A stretch of 64,000 bases of DNA from Bacteroidales bacterium. Its GTDB lineage: Bacteria; Bacteroidota; Bacteroidia; Bacteroidales; VadinHA17. The position numbers and the translations under genes were made by a program. The DNA lies in assembly GCA_009877105.1 (NCBI GenBank), contig WXFD01000055.1, positions 1 through 64,000 on the forward strand, written 5' to 3'. The notes under the pieces were generated by a model, which ran no database searches, was not told the origin of the DNA, and saw only the letters and a list, made by a program, of their open reading frames with translations. Below, in pieces: positions 28,444 to 36,185 of the stretch (position 1 is the first letter of the stretch; every line of letters begins with the position of its first letter).

Positions 28444-28709
28444 GTCAATTAGCCTGCCCGTGATCAGCCATTTTTTCAACAATGAATGTGATTTTTTCCA
28501 AAAACACGCCCAGCCCCATTGTTAATAAAATAACAATACAGGCATGTCAGGATGAAATGGTGATGGCCGGCATTATTACCAACACTGCCGGATCACGGAC
28601 GAGTTCCACTGGGAAAATATCAGGTCGGCCGGAACTTCATACATCGGGTCGGCAACCTTTTTATTGAAACACCTACGTTGCGGATTCCTGCCCGAACAGG
28701 CAGCATTAT

Positions 28710-29483
28710 CTACAACATCATAGCCACCACCCTGAAAACTGATCTCCTGTTGTAATAATCTGACCTGTGAAGATCGAAATCCCATGTCCATTCTTTCCTG
28801 GTTCCTGCATCCGGAAGATCTGTCAGTACCGAAGGTTCTTCACGTACTCTTCCCGATCGTTCGGTAATGATCTCTGCGACGTCAGTAATGAGAACCGAAG
28901 TATGCCTCATCAGTAAGGAAACATGCCTGTGCTGAATCTCTTTTCTGAAACGTAAAAGATCCTCTTCTCCCGGCTTCCATTTTTTCCTGATAAACCCGAG
29001 AAGCCGGCTTTCAAGCTGGGTCATGAGGTTCAACGAGATGATCAGTCCCGGTTCAAACTCAAACTTAAACTCAGGAATTTCCAGGTCGTTGATTGAACCT
29101 CGCTTTGTTCGCCAGAAATGGCTGCCTTTTTCCCAGACATCCTGTATAAGCCCACCGGTAACATCAGCTTCGGTCAGTCTCACATTTCCCATCCGTGAAA
29201 CCTGTTCCCGCACTTCGGGCGGATGAAGAATATCTACAAGGTTGATAACGGAAACCTGGTCCGTCATCTCTTTCAGGGGGACATCGAGAAGCCAGCCGCT
29301 GCCCAATACTGTCACAATTTCAGGCTTGCAGACTTCTGTTGCGTTCAAAATGAATTCCCTGCAGTTCCTCAGATGGCTGTTCCATCCTTCTTCCTGGTTC
29401 AGATGACGATGAATTAGTCCATCCTGGTAATTGTAATAACCCATCCTGTGCAGGATTCTTCTGTATTCCGGGGTATGTGACAT
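28710..29483 (-). CDS. Putative SAM-methyltransferase-like protein, unknown role
   Basis: A 257-residue protein. Residues 56-70 (IVTVLGSGWLLDVPL) look like the glycine-rich motif I of a class I methyltransferase fold, and 79-92 (VINLVDILHPPEVR) resembles the motif II acidic strand. The rest has helices but no further named motif, and the fold call is tentative. Its ATG follows the plsC stop by one base, so the two genes are almost certainly co-translated. No partner for a lipid-modifying reaction is obvious. It is possibly a small-molecule or protein methyltransferase; the family is not named. Confidence 0.65.
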   Translation of the reverse strand: MSHTPEYRRILHRMGYYNYQDGLIHRHLNQEEGWNSHLRNCREFILNATEVCKPEIVTVLGSGWLLDVPLKEMTDQVSVINLVDILHPPEVREQVSRMGNVRLTEADVTGGLIQDVWEKGSHFWRTKRGSINDLEIPEFKFEFEPGLIISLNLMTQLESRLLGFIRKKWKPGEEDLLRFRKEIQHRHVSLLMRHTSVLITDVAEIITERSGRVREEPSVLTDLPDAGTRKEWTWDFDLHRSDYYNRRSVFRVVAMML

Positions 29484-29484
29484 T

Positions 29485-30225
29485 CTATGGTTTGCCCGAT
29501 CTTAATTCCTTCAGGGCATCAGCCATAAAATTATGAAATTTAAGGGAAAGCACATCCGGGTCGGTTGTTCCGAATGATTCAGGCATTACAGGATCAAATA
29601 CCCTGATCTTAACCCTGTGACCCGTACTGAAGATCAGGCCGTGCTTTGGGAGTATCCCTCCGGTTCCGTCGATCACGACTGGCAAAATCGGGAATCCGCC
29701 ATTGATAGCAAGCTGGAAAGCTCCCCTTTTGAAAAAACCAATTTCACTGTCAACCGACCTGGTTCCCTCAGGAAACATCATTATGGATATTCCCCTCCTC
29801 AAAGTGACGAGGCATTCTTCAAGCATTTCTTCTTTGCTTTCCTTATTTCCCCTGTCAACCGTGATGTAATCTGCCATTCTCAGGTACCATCCGATTACGG
29901 GAACTTTCATGTTCTCAATCTTTGATACCCATTTGAACCGCAGCCGCAGACAGTTAATAAAGATGATGTCAAGTATCGACTGATGATTTGAAATGATCAC
30001 ACAGGTTTGGCGGCGGCCTGCCTTCTCCCTTCCTTTTATGTCAATTCTCCAAGCAGGTATGAGATAAACCAGGATCAGGCTGAGGCAGATCATTAACCCG
30101 TGCATTACTTTCCGGTTCCTGTCAAAAGGAAGGACCAGGAACCATATCAATGATATCAGGGGCAATGTAAGTACTATTAACGTTACGGCAGCAATCCAGA
30201 GAAAAACAGATTTGAGGGTATCCAT
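29485..30225 (-). CDS. plsC: 1-acyl-sn-glycerol-3-phosphate acyltransferase
   Basis: A 246-residue lysophosphatidate acyltransferase (LPLAT fold). It adds the second acyl chain to make phosphatidate at the inner membrane. One or two N-terminal membrane helices (about 8-32 and 43-60) precede the HX4D catalytic motif NHQSILD (H81, D86) and the acceptor-binding FPEGTRS at 151-157. Length and motif spacing match PlsC. It lies downstream of lplA by 100 bases, and the unknown methyltransferase-like gene follows one base later. Confidence 0.92.
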   Translation of the reverse strand: MDTLKSVFLWIAAVTLIVLTLPLISLIWFLVLPFDRNRKVMHGLMICLSLILVYLIPAWRIDIKGREKAGRRQTCVIISNHQSILDIIFINCLRLRFKWVSKIENMKVPVIGWYLRMADYITVDRGNKESKEEMLEECLVTLRRGISIMMFPEGTRSVDSEIGFFKRGAFQLAINGGFPILPVVIDGTGGILPKHGLIFSTGHRVKIRVFDPVMPESFGTTDPDVLSLKFHNFMADALKELRSGKP

Positions 30226-30325
30226 ATGGTTAGCTTAATTTCCGGATCTTCCTGCAGCTTCGGCGATCTTTTACCTGAAAGGAGGCAAAACAAGAGCAAG
30301 GGAAGCTGGTGTCCGTTTTGCAATC

Positions 30326-31321
30326 TCAGAATAAATTATATACGTCGAAACCATGTCCAAATATAGTCTCATTTTTCACAAGATGCTCAAGGTCATTGAC
30401 CATATGCCTGCGGCCTTTCAGCAATGATGCGATCTGATCACCTTTCAAACCTTTAGTTTCACATTCAGTTATGATCCCTTCCCTTACATGCATGCGATAG
30501 TGATGATGCAGGTTACCGATTTCAAATGTACCGGTTACACTGTATTCCGGACCATAGGCGTAATTCCATTCCCATGTGGCATATTTGGACCGGGCAAGTT
30601 CCTCTGCCATTCCGACCTGGCTGCCTGAAAGCAGATATGATTCCATTCCGGGATAATTATCGAAAAACCACTTCCTCATCAGGGTCCTTAAAGCCTGAAT
30701 AGTGACGGATGATCCGGAGGATACGGGAAAGAGGTCTTTTAAGGAGTCTTTTAAGGAGTCTTTCAATAATGAACTGAGGTTTGTAACCTTTGAAGGGTTC
30801 GATCTGACTGCTCTTGTAATATAGTGTCCGGTATCCTTTCTCAGTGAGCTGCTGAGAAGGTCCAGCCTCGAATCGAAAAGAAGGGTGCCATGATGCAGCA
30901 CCCTGTTCCTGAAAACATGTTCGGCATTTCCTGATATCTTCAGTCCCTTAACCCTGAGATCGCTGTTCCCCTCAAACTCAGCATTCACCCCCAGCGACGC
31001 CAGGAAATCGATAACCGGCAGTGTATATTTCCTGAAATCAACCTGTTTCCCCTTTTCACTGTTAAGGATAAAGGCAAAGTTCAGGTTCCCCGGATCGTGG
31101 TACACCGTTCCCCCGCCTGAAATTCTCCTTATCACCGGGATCCCGTTCATGGTAACAAACCTGGTATCAGCTTCCCTGTGTGCTACCTGGTGCTTGCCGA
31201 TAATTACCGACCTGCTGTTTATTCCCAGTATCAGGAATTCATCCTGGCTGTTTTTAAGAAGAACTTCTTCTGCAGCCAGGTTAAAATACGGATCAGTGGT
31301 TTCAGGAATCAGGCAAAACAT
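30326..31321 (-). CDS. lplA: Lipoate--protein ligase
   Basis: A 331-residue LplA-type ligase. It adenylates scavenged lipoate and transfers it to lipoyl domains of E2 and H proteins. The signature RRISGGGTVYHDPGN begins at 65, and the catalytic-lysine motif GLKISGNAEH follows at about 126-135. The C-terminal accessory domain is present. It carries a 12-base in-frame tandem repeat (30734-30766) that encodes repeated SLKD in a loop. It abuts the PAP2 gene (stop and start separated by zero bases). lipA and lipB lie 10 kb away, so the strain can both make and salvage lipoate. Confidence 0.93.
   Translation of the reverse strand: MFCLIPETTDPYFNLAAEEVLLKNSQDEFLILGINSRSVIIGKHQVAHREADTRFVTMNGIPVIRRISGGGTVYHDPGNLNFAFILNSEKGKQVDFRKYTLPVIDFLASLGVNAEFEGNSDLRVKGLKISGNAEHVFRNRVLHHGTLLFDSRLDLLSSSLRKDTGHYITRAVRSNPSKVTNLSSLLKDSLKDSLKDLFPVSSGSSVTIQALRTLMRKWFFDNYPGMESYLLSGSQVGMAEELARSKYATWEWNYAYGPEYSVTGTFEIGNLHHHYRMHVREGIITECETKGLKGDQIASLLKGRRHMVNDLEHLVKNETIFGHGFDVYNLF
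30734..30766. repeat. 12-base tandem repeat inside lplA
   Basis: The unit gtcttttaagga occurs at 30734-30745 and 30746-30757, then a partial third copy at 30758-30766. It keeps frame and encodes SLKD units on the minus strand. A pure short repeat of this kind is prone to slippage. Confidence 0.8.
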
Positions 31322-31873
31322 CTAAGCTTCAAATCTTTTTTGCGTCATACTGAATCCCTTGTATGTTATCCATCCGATAATGCCTCCGAGAACAGCTCCT
31401 GCCAATATATCACCGGGATAGTGAACTCCGATATATATTCTGCTGTAGCTAACCAACGAGGCCCAGATCAGGATGGTAATTGCATACCACCTCTTTTCTA
31501 TGAGCAGAAGGCTCAGGACGGCAACATTGAATGAGTTGGAGGCATGGGAGGAAACAAACCCGTACAGGCCGCCGCAATGACATCGTACTATGTGCACCAG
31601 TCCCTCGAGACACGCATCATGACACGGGCGCAACCGTTCAACGCTGTTCTTTATGAGAACCGAAAGCTGGTCCGACAAGGCCACTGCCAGTATCATAAAC
31701 GGCAGAAGAATAAGAAACTTCCGTTTGTACTTGAATATTAAATAAATAAGTATTGCAAGATAGAGGGGAACCCAGACCAGTTTCATGCTCATCGCATACA
31801 TAAAGTCATCCCAGAATGGGGAATTCTGTGAATTCAGAAAAATGAAAATCTGCCTGTCAATATTTTCGATCAT
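31322..31873 (-). CDS. PAP2-family membrane phosphatase
   Basis: A 183-residue integral membrane phosphatase of the PAP2 superfamily. The three motifs are KNSVERLRP (75-83), SSHASN (from 108) and SRIYIGVHYPGD (143-155), with the catalytic histidines in the last two. Several membrane helices surround them. Such enzymes remove phosphate from undecaprenyl diphosphate, phosphatidate or lipid A, and the substrate cannot be told from the sequence. It lies next to lplA and, four bases away, obgE, on the same strand. Confidence 0.88.
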   Translation of the reverse strand: MIENIDRQIFIFLNSQNSPFWDDFMYAMSMKLVWVPLYLAILIYLIFKYKRKFLILLPFMILAVALSDQLSVLIKNSVERLRPCHDACLEGLVHIVRCHCGGLYGFVSSHASNSFNVAVLSLLLIEKRWYAITILIWASLVSYSRIYIGVHYPGDILAGAVLGGIIGWITYKGFSMTQKRFEA

Positions 31874-31877
31874 AGAT

Positions 31878-32870
31878 TCAGTAACTGGTAAGTGTTTTCC
31901 AGATAATATCCTTCAGTGTATTAATGCCTTCGCCGGTAACGGAAGAAAAAAACACTCCCGGGATTTCAGGAAGGTCTTTTACGATTTCGTCTTTCAGTTC
32001 AGCATCCAGAAGGTCGGACTTGGAGACCGCCAGGATACGCTTCTTGTCAAGCAGCTCCGGATTGTACATTTTCAGTTCGTTCAGTACCACTTCATATTCA
32101 TTTTTTATGTCAGGGCTGTCGGCAGCTATTATGATGACAAGTATCGAATTCCTTTCCACATGTCTCAAGAATCTGATACCCAGGCCTCTGCCTTCATGGG
32201 CCCCCTCGATTATGCCCGGAATATCCGCCATGACAAATGATTTGTCATCCCGGTACGAAACAATGCCCAGATTGGGTACCAGGGTAGTGAAAGGATAATC
32301 CGCAATTTTGGGTTTCGCTGCTGATACAACCGAAAGCAGGGTGGATTTTCCGGCATTCGGGAATCCAACCAGGCCCACGTCGGCAAGAACTTTAAGCTCA
32401 AGTATGAATGTACCCTCCTCGCCTGATTCGCCCGGCTGGGCATACCTCGGTGTCTGGTTGGTGGCCGACTTGAAATGAGTATTTCCAAGTCCGCCCCTTC
32501 CGCCTTTGGCGAGTATCTTCTCATCGCCGTGGCGGGTTATCTCAAAGATGAATTCGCCATTATCCCCTTTTCTTGCAATGGTGCCGAGTGGTACTTCCAC
32601 AACAACATCGCTGCCGTCAGCGCCGGTCGACTGCTGTGCCCCTCCCCCCAAACCGTTACCGGCAAAAATGTGCCGCCGGTACCTCAGATGAAGAAGTGTC
32701 CACATCTGGTCATTTCCCCTCAGGATTATGTTGCCTCCGCGTCCTCCGTCACCGCCGTCTGGTCCGCCCCTGGGCACAAACTTTTCCCTCCGCAGGTGTG
32801 CAGAACCGGCCCCCCCGTTGCCGGCCCGGCAATGGATCTTCAAATAATCAATAAAATTGGATCCCGACAT
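31878..32870 (-). CDS. obgE: GTPase Obg
   Basis: A 330-residue Obg GTPase, an essential ribosome-assembly and stress-linked GTPase. An N-terminal glycine-rich Obg fold (about 1-158) precedes a G domain with G1 GFPNAGKST at 169-177, DIPGIIEGA (G3) and SKSD (G4). The C-terminal OCT domain found in some Obg proteins is absent, so this is the short form. It is followed by the PAP2 gene. Upstream, adk lies 113 bases away. Confidence 0.95.
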   Translation of the reverse strand: MSGSNFIDYLKIHCRAGNGGAGSAHLRREKFVPRGGPDGGDGGRGGNIILRGNDQMWTLLHLRYRRHIFAGNGLGGGAQQSTGADGSDVVVEVPLGTIARKGDNGEFIFEITRHGDEKILAKGGRGGLGNTHFKSATNQTPRYAQPGESGEEGTFILELKVLADVGLVGFPNAGKSTLLSVVSAAKPKIADYPFTTLVPNLGIVSYRDDKSFVMADIPGIIEGAHEGRGLGIRFLRHVERNSILVIIIAADSPDIKNEYEVVLNELKMYNPELLDKKRILAVSKSDLLDAELKDEIVKDLPEIPGVFFSSVTGEGINTLKDIIWKTLTSY

Positions 32871-32983
32871 AATTATCTGAATGCCTGTAGCCCCAATGTG
32901 TTTACTCCGGGAAGCCCTGGACTACAATACAGAAGGAAATTGCAGAAGGACCGGTCCGCAGGTAAACCAAAAAATACAGCGGA

Positions 32984-33559
32984 TCAGAGGAATTTCTTCA
33001 CAAACCCGCTGAGCCTTTCAAAGATATCATCTATAGTACCCATGCCGTTTACCGGCTGATAGATCCCCCTTTGCCTGCAAAATTCAATAATTGGCTCTGT
33101 TTTGGCCCTGTAAACATCAATCCTGTTTTCAATCACAGCAGGATCCCGGTCATCGGGACGGCCGGAAAGATCGGCTCTTAATACAAGTCGTTTTACCAGT
33201 TCATCATGATCGACGTCCAGCACGAGCATGCTGTCTATCTTCATGCCCCTTTTGTTCAGCATTTTTTCTAGGGCTTCGGTCTGCGCCACCGTCCTGGGGA
33301 AGCCGTCAAAAAGAAAACCCTCACTGCCCTCCGTATTATCAATCCTGGCAGCAATCATCTCAATCACAACCTCATCAGGCACCAGTTCTCCCCTCGACAT
33401 TATGGAGCTCATCCTTGTACCAAGATCCGTCCCTGCAGCTATCTCTGCACGCAGCATGTCGCCGGTGGACAGATGTGTAAGATTGAATTTCTCAGCCAGT
33501 CTGACCGATTGTGTCCCTTTACCTGAGCCCGGAGGGCCGAAAATCAAAAAATTAACCAT
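32984..33559 (-). CDS. adk: Adenylate kinase
   Basis: A 191-residue adenylate kinase. It interconverts ATP plus AMP with two ADP. The P-loop GPPGSGKGT is at 8-16, followed by the AMP-binding LSTGDMLRAEI and the NMP-side DGFPRTVAQ. A short lid (LSGRPDDRDPAVIENR) replaces the long zinc-binding lid of Gram-positive forms, as expected for this length. It lies on the minus strand between hpt and obgE. Confidence 0.95.
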   Translation of the reverse strand: MVNFLIFGPPGSGKGTQSVRLAEKFNLTHLSTGDMLRAEIAAGTDLGTRMSSIMSRGELVPDEVVIEMIAARIDNTEGSEGFLFDGFPRTVAQTEALEKMLNKRGMKIDSMLVLDVDHDELVKRLVLRADLSGRPDDRDPAVIENRIDVYRAKTEPIIEFCRQRGIYQPVNGMGTIDDIFERLSGFVKKFL

Positions 33560-33626
33560 AAAACATTATTTTAAATATGTGTTCCAAAATCAGTCCGGAT
33601 AACAAGCCGGCAAGTCAGGCCTTGAA

Positions 33627-34172
33627 TCAACCTACAAGCGAATAGATCGAGGTGAGATTACGCCCAAAGCCATTATAGTCGAGACCGTAGCCTGCCACAA
33701 AATCATTCGGTATCTCGTATCCGACATAATCAATCCTGATATTTTTCCTGTAACTGCCGGGCTTAAGCAACAATACTGCCACCTTGATGTCAGTAACATT
33801 CCTTATTATCAGATTATTGACCGCATACTCGAGCGTGTCTCCCCTGTCCACAATATCATCGATGATTATCACCTGCTTATCCTTAAGATCTTCGTTCCAT
33901 CCTATAAGTTCCCTGACCGTTCCCGTGGAACTCGTTCCTGCATATGAAGCCAGTTTTATGAAAGTGATCCTGGCTTGCAGGTCAAGCCTCCTGAAAAGGT
34001 CGGCTGCGAACATGAAAGCCCCGTTCAGTATGCCGACAAAAACCACTTCCCTGCCGGCAAAATCATTGTTTATCCGGGCGGCCAGTTCATCGATCCGCTC
34101 CTGCAGCGACTGTTCCGGAATTAATTCCCTGAACTTTTTTCCAAGGATGTATACTTCTTTCAAACCCATCAT
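33627..34172 (-). CDS. hpt: Hypoxanthine phosphoribosyltransferase
   Basis: A 181-residue purine salvage enzyme that converts hypoxanthine (and usually guanine) with PRPP to the nucleotide. The PRPP-binding motif VIIIDDIVDRGDTL is at 101-114, and the pyrophosphate loop GILNGAFMF at 47-55. A C-terminal DYVGYEIPNDFVAGYG carries the purine-binding residues. It is divergent from purE across 84 bases. Xanthine use is not predictable from sequence. Confidence 0.93.
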   Translation of the reverse strand: MMGLKEVYILGKKFRELIPEQSLQERIDELAARINNDFAGREVVFVGILNGAFMFAADLFRRLDLQARITFIKLASYAGTSSTGTVRELIGWNEDLKDKQVIIIDDIVDRGDTLEYAVNNLIIRNVTDIKVAVLLLKPGSYRKNIRIDYVGYEIPNDFVAGYGLDYNGFGRNLTSIYSLVG

Positions 34173-34214
34173 TCATGAATATTGAACCGCTGCGAAAATA
34201 TGAAAATAATAGCT

Positions 34215-34222
34215 TATTTTTG
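34215..34222 (+). promoter_or_regulatory. purE promoter -7 element
   Basis: TATTTTTG matches TAnnTTTG 34 bases ahead of the purE ATG. No ideal -33 element is present. The 84-base gap to hpt must also hold a minus-strand promoter, which I cannot place. Confidence 0.45.
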
Positions 34223-34256
34223 TTCCTCTAAGTAAGTTAAGATTAAATTATTCCGG

Positions 34257-34763
34257 ATGGAACCACTTGTAGGTATAATAATGGGAAGCACTTCAGACCT
34301 TCCTGTAATGGAGAAGGCGGCGCAAATTCTGAATGAATTTAAAATTCCGTTTGAGATAAACGCCCTGTCGGCTCACCGTACCCCGGGTGAAGTTGAAAAA
34401 TATTCCAGGAGTGCCGCCCCGCGCGGTTTGAAAGTAATAATAGCCGCCGCAGGAATGGCTGCCCATCTCCCGGGTGTGATCGCATCCATGACACCACTTC
34501 CGGTGATCGGAGTACCCATAAAAGCCTCACTTGAAGGTATTGATTCGGTTCTTTCAATTGTACAGATGCCTCCAGGAATACCCGTTGCCACAGTGGGGAT
34601 AAATGCGGCGCAAAACGCTGGAATCCTTGCAGCTGAAATACTCGGTACCGGAAATCCTGAAATAATGAATGAGGTCGTGAAATTCAAAAACAGCCTTAAG
34701 AATAAGATCGTGGAAGCCAACGAAGAACTTAAAAAGATTAAATACCCTTACAAGACAAACTGA
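34257..34763 (+). CDS. purE: N5-carboxyaminoimidazole ribonucleotide mutase
   Basis: A 168-residue class I PurE. It moves the carboxyl group of N5-CAIR to give CAIR in purine synthesis. The mononucleotide-binding loop MGSTSDLPVM is at 9-18, the catalytic SAHRTP at 38-43, and GMAAHLPGV follows. Length matches class I, which works with PurK; purK is not in this window. Downstream lies a strong terminator at 34885-34917. Confidence 0.94.
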   Translation: MEPLVGIIMGSTSDLPVMEKAAQILNEFKIPFEINALSAHRTPGEVEKYSRSAAPRGLKVIIAAAGMAAHLPGVIASMTPLPVIGVPIKASLEGIDSVLSIVQMPPGIPVATVGINAAQNAGILAAEILGTGNPEIMNEVVKFKNSLKNKIVEANEELKKIKYPYKTN

Positions 34764-34884
34764 TCATGCCGGTGAGTTGCTTGTTCCCTTCCCGTGCAAC
34801 CATCCATTTCCGGCCTGGTGACAGGTAATCATCCCGGGGGCCATGAATAGTTGATTAATAGTAAGCTGAGATATCCAGATAACG

Positions 34885-34917
34885 ATCCGGTTCACTTGTA
34901 TGAACCGGATTTTTTTA
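34885..34917 (+). terminator. Intrinsic terminator after purE
   Basis: The perfect 10-base stem ATCCGGTTCA (34885-34894) pairs with 34901-34910 around a six-base loop and is followed by a T-rich run at 34911-34917. It fits a rho-independent terminator for purE. Confidence 0.9.
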
Positions 34918-34945
34918 TTAATTTGGAAGTATGATCTGAAACAGT

Positions 34946-35773
34946 TTGTACTCGCTGCACAAGATATCTGTTTCTTTTATAATGGTTTTCCTCTTTCTGA
35001 AGTCGCCTGGAATTAACGGATATCAGCCCGTTACCGGTGCTCCTGAATCTGGAATGGGAGGCTCGTGCGTCATGAAACCCGATTTCTGGTCATCATTTTA
35101 CAATCAGGCTTCCCTTGCTTATATCAGTGTCCGAAGCTTCGGGATCAACTACGAAAACAGGTTCTGCATCAGTGAGCTGGGAACAGGAACAGCCGGACTG
35201 GTCATCCCATCGGGAAGAGCAACGCTCGGTGCCATTTACAGCCAGTTCGGCTACAGGGATTTCAGACGCCAGGCTGCAGCCCTCGCATGCGGAATGAAAT
35301 TATCGGAGAAAATGTCGGCAGGGATTCAAATCGATTTTTCCAGGGAAGTATTTCCCGGGACGGAAAACAAAACCAGTACAGTCACCTTCCAGGGAGGCTT
35401 GTTGTTTGAATTGCAGGAAAACATACGACTGGGAATGCATTTTTATAATCCTGTACCGAATTCCATCCGGAAAGATCCACTGCCAGCTTCACTGAGTGCC
35501 GGCGCCGGAATCCAGCTCAATAAATTCTTCTTTGCCTCCGCTGAGATTGGCATAACCACCGGTAAAAGCCTGGTAGTCTCGACCGGCGTAGAGTTGCAGG
35601 CAGCGCAAAACTTCATGCTGAGGGCTGGATTCAGGAGCGAGAATAACTCATTCAGTTTCGGATTCGGATATGAATACGGACCTGTCCGGCTTGATATAGG
35701 TTTTACCGGTCACGACAGACTCGGAATAACATCATCCGCATCAGTAATATTTCATCTGCAAAACCAAGAATAA
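34946..35773 (+). CDS. Probable PorV/PorQ-like outer-membrane protein
   Basis: A 275-residue exported protein with a hydrophobic N-terminus (about 8-25) and a beta-rich body of alternating small and aromatic residues (LRAGFRSENNSFSFGFGYEY, followed by LDIGFTGHDRLGITSSASV). The pattern resembles beta-barrel outer-membrane proteins of the PorV/PorQ type. The TTG at 34946 gives a fuller signal peptide than the ATG at 34982, so the start is uncertain. It lacks a catalytic motif. The HhH-containing exported protein downstream, on the same strand, may be its partner, though a 412-base gap separates them. Confidence 0.65.
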   Translation: MYSLHKISVSFIMVFLFLKSPGINGYQPVTGAPESGMGGSCVMKPDFWSSFYNQASLAYISVRSFGINYENRFCISELGTGTAGLVIPSGRATLGAIYSQFGYRDFRRQAAALACGMKLSEKMSAGIQIDFSREVFPGTENKTSTVTFQGGLLFELQENIRLGMHFYNPVPNSIRKDPLPASLSAGAGIQLNKFFFASAEIGITTGKSLVVSTGVELQAAQNFMLRAGFRSENNSFSFGFGYEYGPVRLDIGFTGHDRLGITSSASVIFHLQNQE

Positions 35774-35802
35774 TGAACCGGTTCAATAATTAGAATACTA
35801 TA

Positions 35803-35970
35803 ATGCGTCAAAGAAGAAATCACAAAGACCGGCAACGAAAAAACAAACATAAATCAATGGGCTCTGATGATTTATCAGGAAAACAACAGGATGGGCGGCC
35901 GAAGTGCAAAATTCGTCCGGCCCCGCTCTCGTGGAATCCGCCTCCGAAGAATGACTGTCTCCTGAATTAG
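35803..35970 (+). CDS. Possible 55-residue basic protein in a 412-base gap
   Basis: A short frame starts at ATG 35803 and ends at TAG 35970. It encodes 55 residues, rich in Arg, Lys and Gln at the start and Pro at the end (PAPLSWNPPPKN). I see no homology. After it, 35971-36185 holds another frame fragment (NSVVMDARAVDGSNTGH, then a stop at about 36120). These could be decay traces of an older gene or simple noise. Confidence 0.25.
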   Translation: MRQRRNHKDRQRKNKHKSMGSDDLSGKQQDGRPKCKIRPAPLSWNPPPKNDCLLN

Positions 35971-36185
35971 CAGGAGAGGAATTTAATATCGCATGACAGA
36001 AACCTGCAACTGTTGTATATAAGGAAACAAAGCCTGAATCCTGTCAACTGATTGCCACACGTGCCGAGAATTCAGTTGTTATGGATGCCAGGGCAGTTGA
36101 TGGATCCAATACTGGTCATTAATCAGAAATACCTGCCTGTCTGCGATTTGAAAATAAAAATGCCGGACTGCTTATCAACTTAAAT

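Noticed and set aside
28518..28537. ATTGTTA/TAACAAT inverted repeat upstream of parE
   Set aside because: It is AT-only and short; chance cannot be ruled out. It is mentioned in the parE promoter entry but not called a regulatory site.
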